A DNA stretch of 64,000 nt from Hydrogenophaga sp. 2FB (GCF_005503365.1 NZ_SCML01000002.1:1-64000), one strand, 5' to 3'; positions 17,555 to 26,111 are shown, counted from the first letter of the stretch. Numbers and translations are program-made. Notes: a model not told the origin generated them from the sequence alone.

Positions 17555-18334
17555 GTGACGTTGATTGCCGTGACAGTTGCAGAGGCGGTTTCTGCGGGCA
17601 GGCGTCGGTGCTTCGACGAGGGACAGTTCCGCGGGATGGCGGATTACCTGTTTGAAACTGCACCAGGAGAAGAGCCGGGGCCGCAAGCACTCGTGGCACG
17701 GCAGGCACCGGGATGGACCCTTCCGGTTCATTTCCACATGCAGTATCAGTTTCAGGTCGTGCTGCGAGGCAGCGGCACTCTTGGCAAGCACGTGCTCGCG
17801 CCAGGCAGCGTGCACTACACCTCGCCTCAGTCCGGCTACGGCCCCATCCTCGCGGGCGAAGACGGGCTGGACTACTTCACGATTCGCGTTTTAACGGACA
17901 AAGGCGCTTGGTACCTGCCGGAGGCACGGGCCTACATGGAGCGAGGCCTGTTCAAGGAGCAGCAGTGGGGACCAGCGCCGGACGAGGAAAGCGCATGGGG
18001 GTGGCAGACGCTGATCCCGTTCCGGCCGGATGGCCTCGGTGCGTGGGCTTGCACGGGGCAGGCAAATACTCCCTACGCCTGCAAAGAGCCTCACAGCGAT
18101 GCGGGCCGTTTTCACAGCGTCATACGAGGCAGTTTCCGCTTGGGCAATCGAGTCCTGCCGCCTGGCAGCTGCGTGTATTGGTCTCCACCGGACTCGCCGC
18201 CCACGTTCACCGCGCTCGAGGAAAAGTCGCTCATGATTGCGGTCCAATTCCCCGGCGAAGCCCTGCGACACCACGTACCGCCGGAACTGCGTGTCGCGCC
18301 CTCGGCGCGCGGCACACCGCTATCGCCCAACTGA
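17555..18334 (+). CDS. Bicupin-fold protein
   Basis: 259 residues, GTG start with AAGGAG six bases upstream. Two cupin barrels are suggested. The first, about residues 40-110, has LPVHFHMQYQFQVVLRGSGTLGKHVLAPGSVHY; the second, about 170-240, has GRFHSVIRGSFRLGNRVLPPGSCVYWSPP. The HFH and Gln/Gly pattern of the first barrel could bind a metal. It may be a dioxygenase or a cupin sensor. I cannot assign a reaction. It is the last gene of the FAH operon and convergent with the acyl-CoA dehydrogenase remnant. Confidence 0.75.
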   Translation: MTLIAVTVAEAVSAGRRRCFDEGQFRGMADYLFETAPGEEPGPQALVARQAPGWTLPVHFHMQYQFQVVLRGSGTLGKHVLAPGSVHYTSPQSGYGPILAGEDGLDYFTIRVLTDKGAWYLPEARAYMERGLFKEQQWGPAPDEESAWGWQTLIPFRPDGLGAWACTGQANTPYACKEPHSDAGRFHSVIRGSFRLGNRVLPPGSCVYWSPPDSPPTFTALEEKSLMIAVQFPGEALRHHVPPELRVAPSARGTPLSPN

Positions 18335-18345
18335 TCGCACGCCAA

Positions 18346-19208
18346 TCAGAACTGCTCGTCCTCGTAATCGAGAATCGCGCCTGAGCCCGTGACGACCGTT
18401 CGGGCCAACCCGTCAGCCTGGGTGAGCACGTGGTCGGCATAGAACTTGGCGGACAACAGCTTTGCTTTCAAGTAGCCAGCGTCGCCCCCGCCCTGCGCTA
18501 GCCGCTCGTGCGCAACCAGCGCAGCTCTCGCCATTTGCCAGCCCCCGGCCACGATGCCGAACAACTCCAGCAACGGAACAGCCCCTGCCGCAATGGCCTT
18601 GGCATCGCTGCTGTGCCGCTCCACCACGAATCCGACGCAGCGTCGCAGCGCCGCGATGCCGGCTCCGAGCTGTGCCGCGATTGAGGCCAACTCATGGACG
18701 CGGAGGCTTTCGAGCTTCTGCTGAACAAACTCCATCTCACGCGTCAACTTTGTGGCAGCTTCTCCTCCGTCACGTGCGATCTTGCGGCCTGCCAAATCTG
18801 CAGCCTGGATACCGGTCGTGCCTTCGTAAATCGGCGTGATCCGCGAATCGCGCCAATGCTGCGCGGCACCGGTCTCCTCGACGTATCCCATGCCGCCGTG
18901 TATCTGGACGCCGAGTGAGGTGACGAAGACCGAGGTTTCAGTGCTCCAGCCTTTGACCACAGGGATCATCAAGTCGACAAATGCCTGTTTCTCGCGCCGG
19001 ACAGCGGCGTCCGAATGCGTCGTCGCAATGTCCGTCGCGGAAGCTACCGCGCAGGCGACTGCACGCAAAGCTTCCGTGCGCGTCTTCATCTGCAACAGCA
19101 TGCGGCGGACATCCGGATGCCGAACGATCGCCACCTTGTCTCGCGACCCGCTGCCGAGCTCCGATCCCTGCTTGCGTTCGCGGGCAAAGTCGCGGGCACG
19201 CTGGTAGA
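18346..19208 (-). pseudogene. 5'-truncated acyl-CoA dehydrogenase
   Basis: Only the C-terminal half of a long (about 590-residue) acyl-CoA dehydrogenase remains. The homologous part starts at VYQRARDFARERKQG and contains AIVRHPDVRRMLLQMK, VQIHGGMGYVEETGAAQHWRDSRITPIYEGTTGIQAADLAGRK and an intact end GAILDYEDEQF. The frame continues upstream to 19347, but those residues (rich in Cys, no family similarity) come from the tnpT-side sequence. The N-terminal and middle FAD/substrate domains are missing, so the gene is almost surely inactive. The junction near 19208 marks an island boundary. Confidence 0.85.
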
Positions 19209-19397
19209 CAAAGCCTCCTTGCGGCCAGCAGTGACCGCAGCCTGTGTGAGGCATTTGCAACCTGTTTTGAGAGGTGTTGTTTTCGAGGCGGGCATCCTTT
19301 TCAAAGCCGAACATGTTGCCGGTCCAACAGGCGCAATAATCTCCCATTACCCAATGTTAGTTTGATAGAAAACTCCAACTCATTGACCTAAACAATA

Positions 19398-19431
19398 GTA
19401 TGTAATATCATGGTACATACTTCGGTACGAA
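19398..19431. promoter_or_regulatory. Candidate rst-like recombination or operator site
   Basis: GTATGTA (19398-19404) and TACATAC (19414-19420) form an inverted repeat with a 9-bp centre, followed by TTCGGTACGAA (19421-19431), a smaller inverted repeat. It lies just before the TnpT-like gene, where Tn4651-type transposons carry the tyrosine-recombinase crossover site. An operator for the KfrA-type protein is an alternative. Confidence 0.4.
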
Positions 19432-19446
19432 ATAAAGAGGTGAGCC

Positions 19447-20547
19447 ATGGCCAGAGCCGGGATCTACAAATCCGAAGTGCTGCGCGCACGCGATAAATTG
19501 CTGGCCACCGGGCGCAATCCGTCCATCGATGCGGTGCGCGAAGAGCTGGGTACCGGCTCCAAAACCACGATCCACCGTTACTTGAAGGAGATCGAGGAAG
19601 AGGAAGGGCCGGCCACCGGCAGCCGGGTGGCCGTCAGCGAGGCGATCCAGGACCTGGTGGGCCGCCTGGCCGCCCGCGTCAACGAGGAAGCCGAGGAGCG
19701 GGTCACTGCGGCGCAGGCCCGGCACGCCGAGCAGCTCACGCAGCACCAGCAAGTTGCCGCGGCCCTGAAAACCGAGGCGCAGGCCACCCGCCAGCAGCTG
19801 GAGCAAACCCAACGGGCGCTGGCCGAGGAAAAGACCGCTCACGGCAAAACCAGCGAAGCGCTGAGCCGCAAGACCCTCGAATGCACGCAGCTCGCCCAGC
19901 AGGTGGTCGACCTGCAGGAGCGCCTCGTGGCCGAAGAACGCCATCGCCAATCCCTGGAAGAAAAGCACCAGCATGCGCGCCAGGCGCTGGAGCATTTCCG
20001 GCAATCCAGCAAGGAGCAGCGCGACCAGGACCAGCGCAAGCATGAGCAGCAGGTGCAGTACCTGCAGGCCGAGGTGCGCACCGTGAACGAGACCTTGGCC
20101 ACCAAGCAGCAGGAGGCCGTCCACGCCCTGCAGGACAACGCGCGCCTGCTGGGTGACTTGTCGCGCGCCCAAGGCGATCTGCATCAAGCCCAGGAAGAGA
20201 TGCGGGGCCTGCGGCCGCTCAAGGATGAGCTGGGGTTTGCACAAAGGCGCACCGAGGAGTTGGGGCGGCGCCTGGTAGAGCAGGATGCGGCCATCCAGCA
20301 GCTCAGCACCACGAACGAGCAGTTGCAGGCCAAGGTCGATGGACTGCTCACTGCGAAGCAGCAGCTGGAGCTGGCACTGGCGACGGCCAGGTCATCCGTC
20401 ACGGCGCAAGAGCAGGTCGTGGCCAGCATGCTGGAGCGATTCAGTGCGACGGCACCTGGTCCTGGGTTGGCGGCGAAAAACCCGGATGAAGTGGCCCATC
20501 GATCAGTCAAGCGAGAGTCAAAAAAGTCAACGGGGACAGGGACTTAA
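19447..20547 (+). CDS. KfrA-domain coiled-coil protein, TnpT-like
   Basis: 366 residues. The N-terminal DNA-binding domain (about 1-60) of the KfrA_N type reads YKSEVLRARDKLLATGRNPSIDAVREELG, then GSKTTIHRYLKEIEEEEG. The rest, about residues 80-340, is a long Gln/Glu/Ala-rich coiled coil. Two families fit: KfrA plasmid-stability proteins, and TnpT, the coiled-coil partner of TnpS in cointegrate resolution of Tn4651-like transposons. Its orientation opposite to the TnpS-like gene, the inverted repeat before it and the distance from the parAB locus favour TnpT. I rate TnpT as likely, not certain. Confidence 0.75.
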   Translation: MARAGIYKSEVLRARDKLLATGRNPSIDAVREELGTGSKTTIHRYLKEIEEEEGPATGSRVAVSEAIQDLVGRLAARVNEEAEERVTAAQARHAEQLTQHQQVAAALKTEAQATRQQLEQTQRALAEEKTAHGKTSEALSRKTLECTQLAQQVVDLQERLVAEERHRQSLEEKHQHARQALEHFRQSSKEQRDQDQRKHEQQVQYLQAEVRTVNETLATKQQEAVHALQDNARLLGDLSRAQGDLHQAQEEMRGLRPLKDELGFAQRRTEELGRRLVEQDAAIQQLSTTNEQLQAKVDGLLTAKQQLELALATARSSVTAQEQVVASMLERFSATAPGPGLAAKNPDEVAHRSVKRESKKSTGTGT

Positions 20548-20849
20548 GCTTGTTTCTGCGGTTTTTTACATGAATCCCTGCCGACCCTCCTGTTGGCCAG
20601 CTTTGGTCCGGTCTTGGCCGGTACCCAGACTGGCTCCGCGAGGAGCTTGCTCGCGGCCGCCAGAAGTCTGATTTCAAGATCTGAATCGCTGATTTCCCGC
20701 ATCAGATGGCCGCTGCATGCTGCCATTCCATGCTGCCATTCCATGCTGTATATTCCGCTCGGTCGCCACCTTGTGGCGACTCCTCCCTTCGGAGGCCTCG
20801 AGCCTCTGATTGCAACCCGGATGCTCACGCAATCCGGGTTTTTTTTCGC
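20548..20849 (+). ncRNA. Structured intergenic region ending in a terminator; possible small RNA
   Basis: No gene is visible. A 13-bp direct repeat CATGCTGCCATTC occurs twice near 20718-20743. Several hairpins follow: GTCGCCAC-CTT-GTGGCGAC, CCTCC-CTT-GGAGG, and AACCCGGAT...AATCCGGGTT followed by eight T residues at 20815-20848. The last is a strong rho-independent terminator on the plus strand. It could simply end tnpT, but the 270-bp distance and stacked stems suggest an independent small transcript. Confidence 0.35.
20815..20848 (+). terminator. Rho-independent terminator
   Basis: Stem AACCCGGAT / AATCCGGGTT with a short loop and a run of eight T. It abuts the 3' end of the convergent integrase gene. 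Confidence 0.8.
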
Positions 20850-23102
20850 TTATACGGCAGGCTTGATGTTGGACACCGCCTCCGCGCGTTTTGCCAAGTC
20901 CGCCTTGACGTAGATCCCAGTCGTTGAAAGCGACGCGTGCCCCAGCAGTTGCTGGGCGACGGCCAGGTCTCCCTTCGTAGCAGCGAGCACCTGGTGGGCG
21001 AAGGTGTGCCGAAACCAGTGGGCTGATGCCTTCAGATACGCCTTAGAGCTACCCGGTACTTTTTCGTGAGCTCGCGTAGACACTTCGCTAAAGAACTCCT
21101 TGAGCAGCCCATGCAACCTACCTGGTGACAGCGCACCATTCGGATTGCCGCTGCGCGCTGCGTCGTGTGGCAGGAACCCCTGGCCTGCCTTGGTTCTTGT
21201 CAGCCGGTCATCCAGGATGCTCAGCAAGGGTGTCTCCTCCTGCGACAGCCTGGCATAGGGCAGCTTGCCGGCTTTGACCAGTTGGGACCGGTCTTCGAAA
21301 TGATCGCGCAACGCCGCCAGGGTGACCTCATGCAGTGGCACGCGTCGCTGCTTGTTTCCTTTCCCCAGGAAATCGAGGTGGTGGCCATCGGAGATCGCGT
21401 TGTCGATCCGCGTCTCGGTGACATGCCCCCACGTTGCATTCGCCGCCTCGTTGCGACGCAAGCCTGCAGTCTGCAGCAGCAAGATGATGGCTCGCAGGCG
21501 TCGACGTCGCGGGGTATCCTTCATCGCCTCCAGCGTTTCGCGCACTGCATCGAGTTGCTGGGAGGCGAACGAGCGCATCACGTCCATCGTCACTTCTTTG
21601 CGCCTGGCGGTGCCCAGGGGCACTGCGTTCTGAGACAAGTAGCCTGCCTTGAGCAGGTATTGGTAGAAGCGGGAGACGGCAGCCATCGTCAATCGGATGC
21701 TCTCATCGCCCTGCGGACCGCGCAGCGGCCTCCAGTCCCGCGAAATCTGCATCACGCGGGTGGAGGTCACCCAGTGCGCCGGCGGGTTGCGCAAAAATTC
21801 GACGAATTCACGGAAATCCGTTTGGTCGAGGTCCGAAAGCGCTCGCCGGCGTTCCAGTAGGGCCCAGAACACCAGGCGGGAGACGCCTCGGCGATAGCTC
21901 TCGACGGTGGCAGGTGACTTGTCCTTGATGGATTCCAGCCAGTCCATCAGAGCCTGCCGATCCGTATCCACACGCAGGGTGTTGGATGGCCCGCCTCGGA
22001 ATTCGCCATGACGCCCTTCGAGCTCGGGAGGCCAGTCCAGCATTTCGAGTGTTGCGATCCCACCCTGAACAAGGGCCAGTTCACGGCCCAGTGCTGCAGG
22101 CGTCCTTGAAGTAGCCTGGTCTGAGGGTAGAGGCGGGCGCAACCGCTCTATCAAACGTGTGCCAATTTCATCCTCGCTATCGAGAAGCCACCACATCAGT
22201 CGACGCGCGCGAGTTTTGCCGCAGCCCGGTATTTGGCTGTACCACCGCGCGCCCCGCGCATTGATCCACACCACCAGCTCGGATAGCGTGCCCACATCCT
22301 GGGCCACAAGTGCCACTGCTATGCTGGTTTCGAGCCAGTTACTGCAGGGGTCCGTGCCCAGGGGTTTCCGGGAAAGATGATCCTCAAGCCACCGCAGGGC
22401 TGTCAGCCGGTCCACGCGAGAACCTGAGAGGGCGTTGCCCAGTGGCAATTTCTCGTTTGGCTTTGGTGGTTCCTCCGTCGCCAACGGCTCCGGTGCTGCA
22501 GCTTGGACCGGGCCAAGACCCGGCTCGACGCCAAAGACGCTCTTGAACTCTTCGATCAGTTCGCCCTCGGAATACATGTCATCGTCAAAGCGTTGGGCGA
22601 ACTCCTCGAGCGTCGGTAGGGAGACGACAGGCATGATGGCCGTCTCAGGCGAGGGAAGGGCTAGATTCTCTTGAAGTTCCACCGGCGGAAGTTCTTGAAG
22701 TGCCACCGGCGGAGGTCCAGGCAGCAGGACGGCATCCAAGGCCGCCCGGGCCTGCTCACGCTGGCCAGCGTCGGCCAACTGATCGATGGTCATTCGAAGC
22801 GCCACCTGCAGCTGCTCAGCGTATGCCGTGGCAGTACGCTTGTCCATGCTCCCGCGGTGACCAAAGTACCTCTCGGCAGCGTCCTTGGGGGTGACGCCCT
22901 CGGCCACTGCGCGCAGAAACACGAGGTCTGACTGCTGGACACCGGTCTCGGCGATCAGGACCTTGCCGCGTGTTCCTTTCGGTCGCCCACGCCTTTTGGG
23001 TGCTCGAGGCGCAGGTTCGCGGATGATCGCGCGCGCATCCGCATCGACCACGGTGGTGCCGTGCCGCACCATCGGCATGGGAGGAGTCGGAGGTGAACTC
23101 AT
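20850..23102 (-). CDS. Large tyrosine integrase with DUF3701-type N-terminus
   Basis: 750 residues from an ATG with CCAGGA seven bases upstream; a TTG at 23210 would add 36 residues. The N-terminal third contains RRGRPKGTRGKVLIAET and VTPKDAAERYFG, a DNA-binding-like region. A helix-hairpin-helix-like segment INARGARWYSQIPGCGKTRARRLMWWL follows, as in DUF3701 phage integrases. The catalytic domain has TAGLRRNEAANATW (Arg), GKGNKQRRVPLH (Lys), AHWFRHTFAHQV (His-x-x-Arg) and LGHASLSTTGIYVKAD (His and nucleophilic Tyr). Such long integrases occur on Burkholderia and Ralstonia replicons, often without a recognisable attachment site. None is obvious here. Confidence 0.88.
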   Translation of the reverse strand: MSSPPTPPMPMVRHGTTVVDADARAIIREPAPRAPKRRGRPKGTRGKVLIAETGVQQSDLVFLRAVAEGVTPKDAAERYFGHRGSMDKRTATAYAEQLQVALRMTIDQLADAGQREQARAALDAVLLPGPPPVALQELPPVELQENLALPSPETAIMPVVSLPTLEEFAQRFDDDMYSEGELIEEFKSVFGVEPGLGPVQAAAPEPLATEEPPKPNEKLPLGNALSGSRVDRLTALRWLEDHLSRKPLGTDPCSNWLETSIAVALVAQDVGTLSELVVWINARGARWYSQIPGCGKTRARRLMWWLLDSEDEIGTRLIERLRPPLPSDQATSRTPAALGRELALVQGGIATLEMLDWPPELEGRHGEFRGGPSNTLRVDTDRQALMDWLESIKDKSPATVESYRRGVSRLVFWALLERRRALSDLDQTDFREFVEFLRNPPAHWVTSTRVMQISRDWRPLRGPQGDESIRLTMAAVSRFYQYLLKAGYLSQNAVPLGTARRKEVTMDVMRSFASQQLDAVRETLEAMKDTPRRRRLRAIILLLQTAGLRRNEAANATWGHVTETRIDNAISDGHHLDFLGKGNKQRRVPLHEVTLAALRDHFEDRSQLVKAGKLPYARLSQEETPLLSILDDRLTRTKAGQGFLPHDAARSGNPNGALSPGRLHGLLKEFFSEVSTRAHEKVPGSSKAYLKASAHWFRHTFAHQVLAATKGDLAVAQQLLGHASLSTTGIYVKADLAKRAEAVSNIKPAV

Positions 23103-23271
23103 TGGTTTTCCTGGATCAACATGTCCGTGGTTCTGCAGGCTGGGCGCGGCAGCGTTCGGTCTTGGCCGCATGGGCGCGTGCACCTGGTTGCGAGTCGCGA
23201 CCGTTAACAACTTTGCTTGCTAAGACGCCCTGCTCCGGCATCCAAAAAAATATTTGCAGAATTCTATCGCA

Positions 23272-23369
23272 CCATAACTGCAATTATGATGCGAGACGAT
23301 TAATTCCGGAGCCACAGTGTGCCGCCGCATTTTTTGGCATTCTCTGCCAAAATGGCATAAACTGCCATT
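23272..23369. promoter_or_regulatory. Stacked palindromes in the integrase/XRE divergent promoter
   Basis: Three inverted repeats stand in a row: CATAA-CTGCAA-TTATG (about 23272-23287), TTTTGGCA-TTCTC-TGCCAAAA (23332-23352) and AATGGCA-TAAAC-TGCCATT (23351-23369). The last two overlap by two bases and share TGGCA/TGCCA half-sites with identical 5-bp spacers. This is a strong candidate operator for the XRE-like protein that starts 16 bp later. Confidence 0.65.
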
Positions 23370-23384
23370 TTTTGACGATTCAAC

Positions 23385-23816
23385 ATGAACATACAACAGG
23401 CACATCTCCTGCGGGCCTGCAGAGAGAATTTTGGGATGACCACCAAAGAGGCGGCGATGCTCGTGAGATCTGCTGCCAGGTCATGGGCGGGCTGGGAGGC
23501 CGGCACCCGGCCGATGCCGCCGGCCAAGTTGGAACTGCTTTCGTCCAGAATTCAGGCCATGGGGAGCCCAAGGCCTGAAGTCGAGCTTGTGGTTGTTCTT
23601 GCACTGCACCAAGGCTCCGCCCAGGCCATCGATGTCGTGGCCACCGACGGGTTCGTTGGCCTGGACCTTGCCCCCGATGGCCTAAGCGGCGTCATCAAGT
23701 CTCTGTCTATTCATCCGCCATCAGGGCGCCCATGCATCCACCGAACACGATTCGTGACTGCGAATAACCAGCACGTGATCAATGCCGTAGCGCGCTGGGT
23801 CAGCCTGGTGGACTAA
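23385..23816 (+). CDS. XRE-like helix-turn-helix protein with unknown C-terminal domain
   Basis: 143 residues. The N-terminal part FGMTTKEAAMLVRSAARSWAGWEAGTRPMPPAKLELL (about 16-52) is a helix-turn-helix of the YdaS/XRE kind, where the W-x-x-W-E-x-G element is characteristic. The C-terminal part from residue 65 (VELVVVLALHQGSAQAIDVVATDGFVGLDL) is not recognised and may bind a ligand or partner. No strong ribosome-binding site is seen. Overlapping palindromes just upstream suggest autoregulation and perhaps control of the divergent integrase. Confidence 0.72.
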   Translation: MNIQQAHLLRACRENFGMTTKEAAMLVRSAARSWAGWEAGTRPMPPAKLELLSSRIQAMGSPRPEVELVVVLALHQGSAQAIDVVATDGFVGLDLAPDGLSGVIKSLSIHPPSGRPCIHRTRFVTANNQHVINAVARWVSLVD

Positions 23817-23911
23817 AGCCACGCCCGCCTCCCTCCGCGATATCTTTTCAGGCGCCCCCAAAAACTTGAAGCCGGAAGCCCTGCAATGCTGACCAAGTTC
23901 AGCTCAAAGAT

Positions 23912-24583
23912 TCACACCGTCTTCTTCAGCTCGGCTTCATGAGCTTGCTCGGCCGCCTGAGACACCCCCTGCCCCACTCCATCGGCAGGTTTTTCTGGAC
24001 TGACCTCAATCGGATTCGTTTCTTTGGGTGGTTCACCATCCAAATATGCAATGACACTTTCTACTTGCGTGTAATCAAATCCGATCTTTACCAGTTTGAT
24101 GACCCAAAAGACTGAGGCCAGCAAGGAAAGAAAAGATAGAGCCGCGAACAGATCCTGAGGGACGAGGCTGAATTTATCGATGACGATCCTCTGCCTCAGG
24201 CCCATCAGGCCAACAAGGCCAAAGACCAAAGCAGCAATGCTGAACGTGATGATGCATTTCATCGTTTCCAGAGTGAGTCTTGTTTCGTTAATTCTTTTTT
24301 TGGCGTAACTCGCAACATCCTTGGAGCTCTCGTCCGTGCGTATCAATGACTGCGCTTCCTTCAGAATCTCTTGCAGTGAAGACGCTGCCAGTTGAGTTGC
24401 CGCTAGAACCAGGGCAACAAAAGTACCAGCGACTGGCGTCACAATTTGCAGGAGATCGTCAGCTTCGAAGGGGATGCATCCAGATGGCTGGCGAACAGCG
24501 ATGAGCGCAGATCCCACAAAAATCACCGCCCACGTCGACCCCACCTTCGGGCCATGAACATGGTTCGCTGCGTTTGCCGTCAT
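23912..24583 (-). CDS. Predicted membrane protein, unknown
   Basis: 223 residues from the ATG that overlaps the preceding gene's stop as ATGA. Hydrophobic segments occur at STWAVIFVGSALIAV, IVTPVAGTFVALVLAATQLA, CIITFSIAALVFGLVGLMGL and LFAALSFLSLLASVFWVIKLV, so three or four membrane spans are likely, with a charged cytoplasmic stretch between the second and third. The C-terminal tail is acidic and low in complexity. No family is recognised. Translational coupling with the soluble partner suggests that the two act together. Confidence 0.7.
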   Translation of the reverse strand: MTANAANHVHGPKVGSTWAVIFVGSALIAVRQPSGCIPFEADDLLQIVTPVAGTFVALVLAATQLAASSLQEILKEAQSLIRTDESSKDVASYAKKRINETRLTLETMKCIITFSIAALVFGLVGLMGLRQRIVIDKFSLVPQDLFAALSFLSLLASVFWVIKLVKIGFDYTQVESVIAYLDGEPPKETNPIEVSPEKPADGVGQGVSQAAEQAHEAELKKTV

Positions 24584-25392
24584 GGTGCGAGCCCGCCTTT
24601 TTTCACGCAACGACGAAATGCTTCATGATCATTTCCATGTTTGTCTCTACAGAAGATGATCCTCGAGATATCGGCGCTAGCCAAGACACCAGGCATATTG
24701 ATGATTTCGCGGAGCGCGTCAACAAACCAGTACCGAGCTTGAACTGGAGAATTTGTTACCGCCTCCCAAATTTCAACGAAACCAGGTCGATCGGCATATG
24801 GACCATCTGTACTTGAGGATGGCAAGCCCAAAACAACATCGTAAAGATCTCTATTTACCTGTGATTTGTTATTTTGGCCGAGAAGAAGGTGCGCTGCTAC
24901 TGCAATCAGCAACTGCCAAGCTCCTGAGTTCTGGGTTGCAGATAGCAGGGCTTTCGCTTTGGGCGAAGGCGGTATGACCGGAGATTTGTGCATCTTCTCC
25001 AGCATTTTTTGCAGGCGCCCCCTCTCGTCCACAAGCTTCCGGAATGACTCAATGCCCATTCCACCAGATCCCTCGTGCTCATACGCGCTGTTTCCCATGT
25101 CAAACCCCTCCTGCCTGACATTTAAATCGGTCTGAGAGGCGATTGCATCCATGTTTTCCATCATGGTCTTCCAGACAGATCCCGTCATCGAGCTGGCCAG
25201 CAGACTGTCATGTTCGATTGGGTGCCCTCCCCTCCCCGCCCCGCGGCTCGGTGCCTTCCGGTGCGAATTGCGCCACTTGATGTTGTGAGCATGCACAGCC
25301 TTCATACAAAGTGCTTGTGGAACCTCCTCGCGCGTAGTGCCCCAGGTCTGGGCATGGTTGACGATATTCAGCGTAAGAGATATCCTTTCCAC
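24580..25392 (-). CDS. Unknown soluble protein, partner of the membrane protein
   Basis: Up to 270 residues. The farthest start is a GTG at 25392, but that codon lies inside the TAAGAGATATC promoter motif. A later ATG at 25305 or 25188 (MTGSVWKTMMENMDAIASQ) is therefore more credible. Recognisable features are few: a helical middle (SFRKLVDERGRLQKMLEKMHKS) and an Ala/Leu-rich helix (AWQLLIAVAAHLLLGQ). The C-terminus includes Cys/His residues (IIFCRDKHGNDHEAFRRC), possibly metal-binding. No family is recognised. It is first in a two-gene operon divergent from the NYN nuclease. Confidence 0.6.
   Translation of the reverse strand: MERISLTLNIVNHAQTWGTTREEVPQALCMKAVHAHNIKWRNSHRKAPSRGAGRGGHPIEHDSLLASSMTGSVWKTMMENMDAIASQTDLNVRQEGFDMGNSAYEHEGSGGMGIESFRKLVDERGRLQKMLEKMHKSPVIPPSPKAKALLSATQNSGAWQLLIAVAAHLLLGQNNKSQVNRDLYDVVLGLPSSSTDGPYADRPGFVEIWEAVTNSPVQARYWFVDALREIINMPGVLASADISRIIFCRDKHGNDHEAFRRCVKKGGLAP
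25374..25384 (+). promoter_or_regulatory. TAAGAGATATC motif, NYN/unknown-operon promoter
   Basis: A perfect copy of the motif that recurs at promoters elsewhere on the plasmid (41807, 61410, 61508, 63046). Here it stands 28 bp before the NYN gene start and at the head of the divergent operon. Confidence 0.5.
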
Positions 25393-25412
25393 AGTTTCAA
25401 ATGGAGTGAATT

Positions 25413-26111
25413 TTGTTCAACCGCCGCTTCGTCGACCAGGTCCGCCACCGTCTCATCAATGTCTTGAGTCCATCCCTCCTGGCCGAGCGAAGCCCTGCTC
25501 ATCGAGCGGATGGAGTGTCGGTGTTCATTGACTACCAAAATCTCTACTTCCTGCTGAAGAACGCCTATCGGGTGATCCCTCTTCAGATCCACATCCCCAA
25601 TCTCATCCATCAGCTTGCGGTTGAGAACGGCCTCGTGGTCAACGAGATCTTTCTCTACACGGGTGTTCCCGATGAAAAGCTGGAGCCAAAGCGCGCGCAC
25701 ATGATGAGTCGCCGCATCGCCTGGTTCAAGTACCTCGGTGTCACTGTGCGCACTGCTCCAATGCACTACGCAACGATCTCAGGGCGCACAACATCGATGG
25801 AGAGAGGCATCGATGTGATGCTGGCCAGCGAGCTCATGAATCGAGTCAACGATGGCGTCAGTCGTGTCATGCTGATCAGCCAAGACAAAGGGTTCTCACA
25901 GTCGCTCATCATTGCATCTGAAGTTGCCATGAGCAAAGGCAAGGTCCTCGAGGCGTTTTCGATCCGCACCAGCGGTGTTGACCTCGATGACCTCAAGGCT
26001 CGCGGCATCGGTCACGATGGGCTTTTCATGACGCGCGCCCTCCCCCTTCACGTCGACCTCGTAAGAGACCACATCATGGTTCGTGACGAACCAGCAACCC
26101 AGCAGGGTTGA
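25413..26111 (+). CDS. NYN-domain (PIN-like) ribonuclease, LabA/DUF88 family
   Basis: 232 residues, TTG start with GGAG six bases before it. The acidic triad of the NYN fold is visible: the Asp in VFIDYQNLYFLL near residue 37, ERGIDVMLASELM near 129 and VMLISQDKGFSQSL near 155. NYN proteins are metal-dependent RNases or RNA-processing enzymes. It shares its promoter region with the divergent soluble-membrane protein operon and the plasmid-wide motif. Roles in plasmid RNA control or in defence are possible; the sequence does not decide. Confidence 0.85.
   Translation: MFNRRFVDQVRHRLINVLSPSLLAERSPAHRADGVSVFIDYQNLYFLLKNAYRVIPLQIHIPNLIHQLAVENGLVVNEIFLYTGVPDEKLEPKRAHMMSRRIAWFKYLGVTVRTAPMHYATISGRTTSMERGIDVMLASELMNRVNDGVSRVMLISQDKGFSQSLIIASEVAMSKGKVLEAFSIRTSGVDLDDLKARGIGHDGLFMTRALPLHVDLVRDHIMVRDEPATQQG

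Noticed and set aside
9581..18334. A named degradation pathway for a specific aromatic or alicyclic acid
   Set aside because: Enzyme families are clear but none has substrate-specific residues I can read, and no ring-hydroxylating or ring-cleaving oxygenase is present, so naming a substrate would be a guess.
19447..20547. KfrA as a third partition gene
   Set aside because: It lies 7 kb from parAB, beyond an integrase, and is oriented opposite the TnpS-like gene; TnpT is the better reading, although the domain is of KfrA type.
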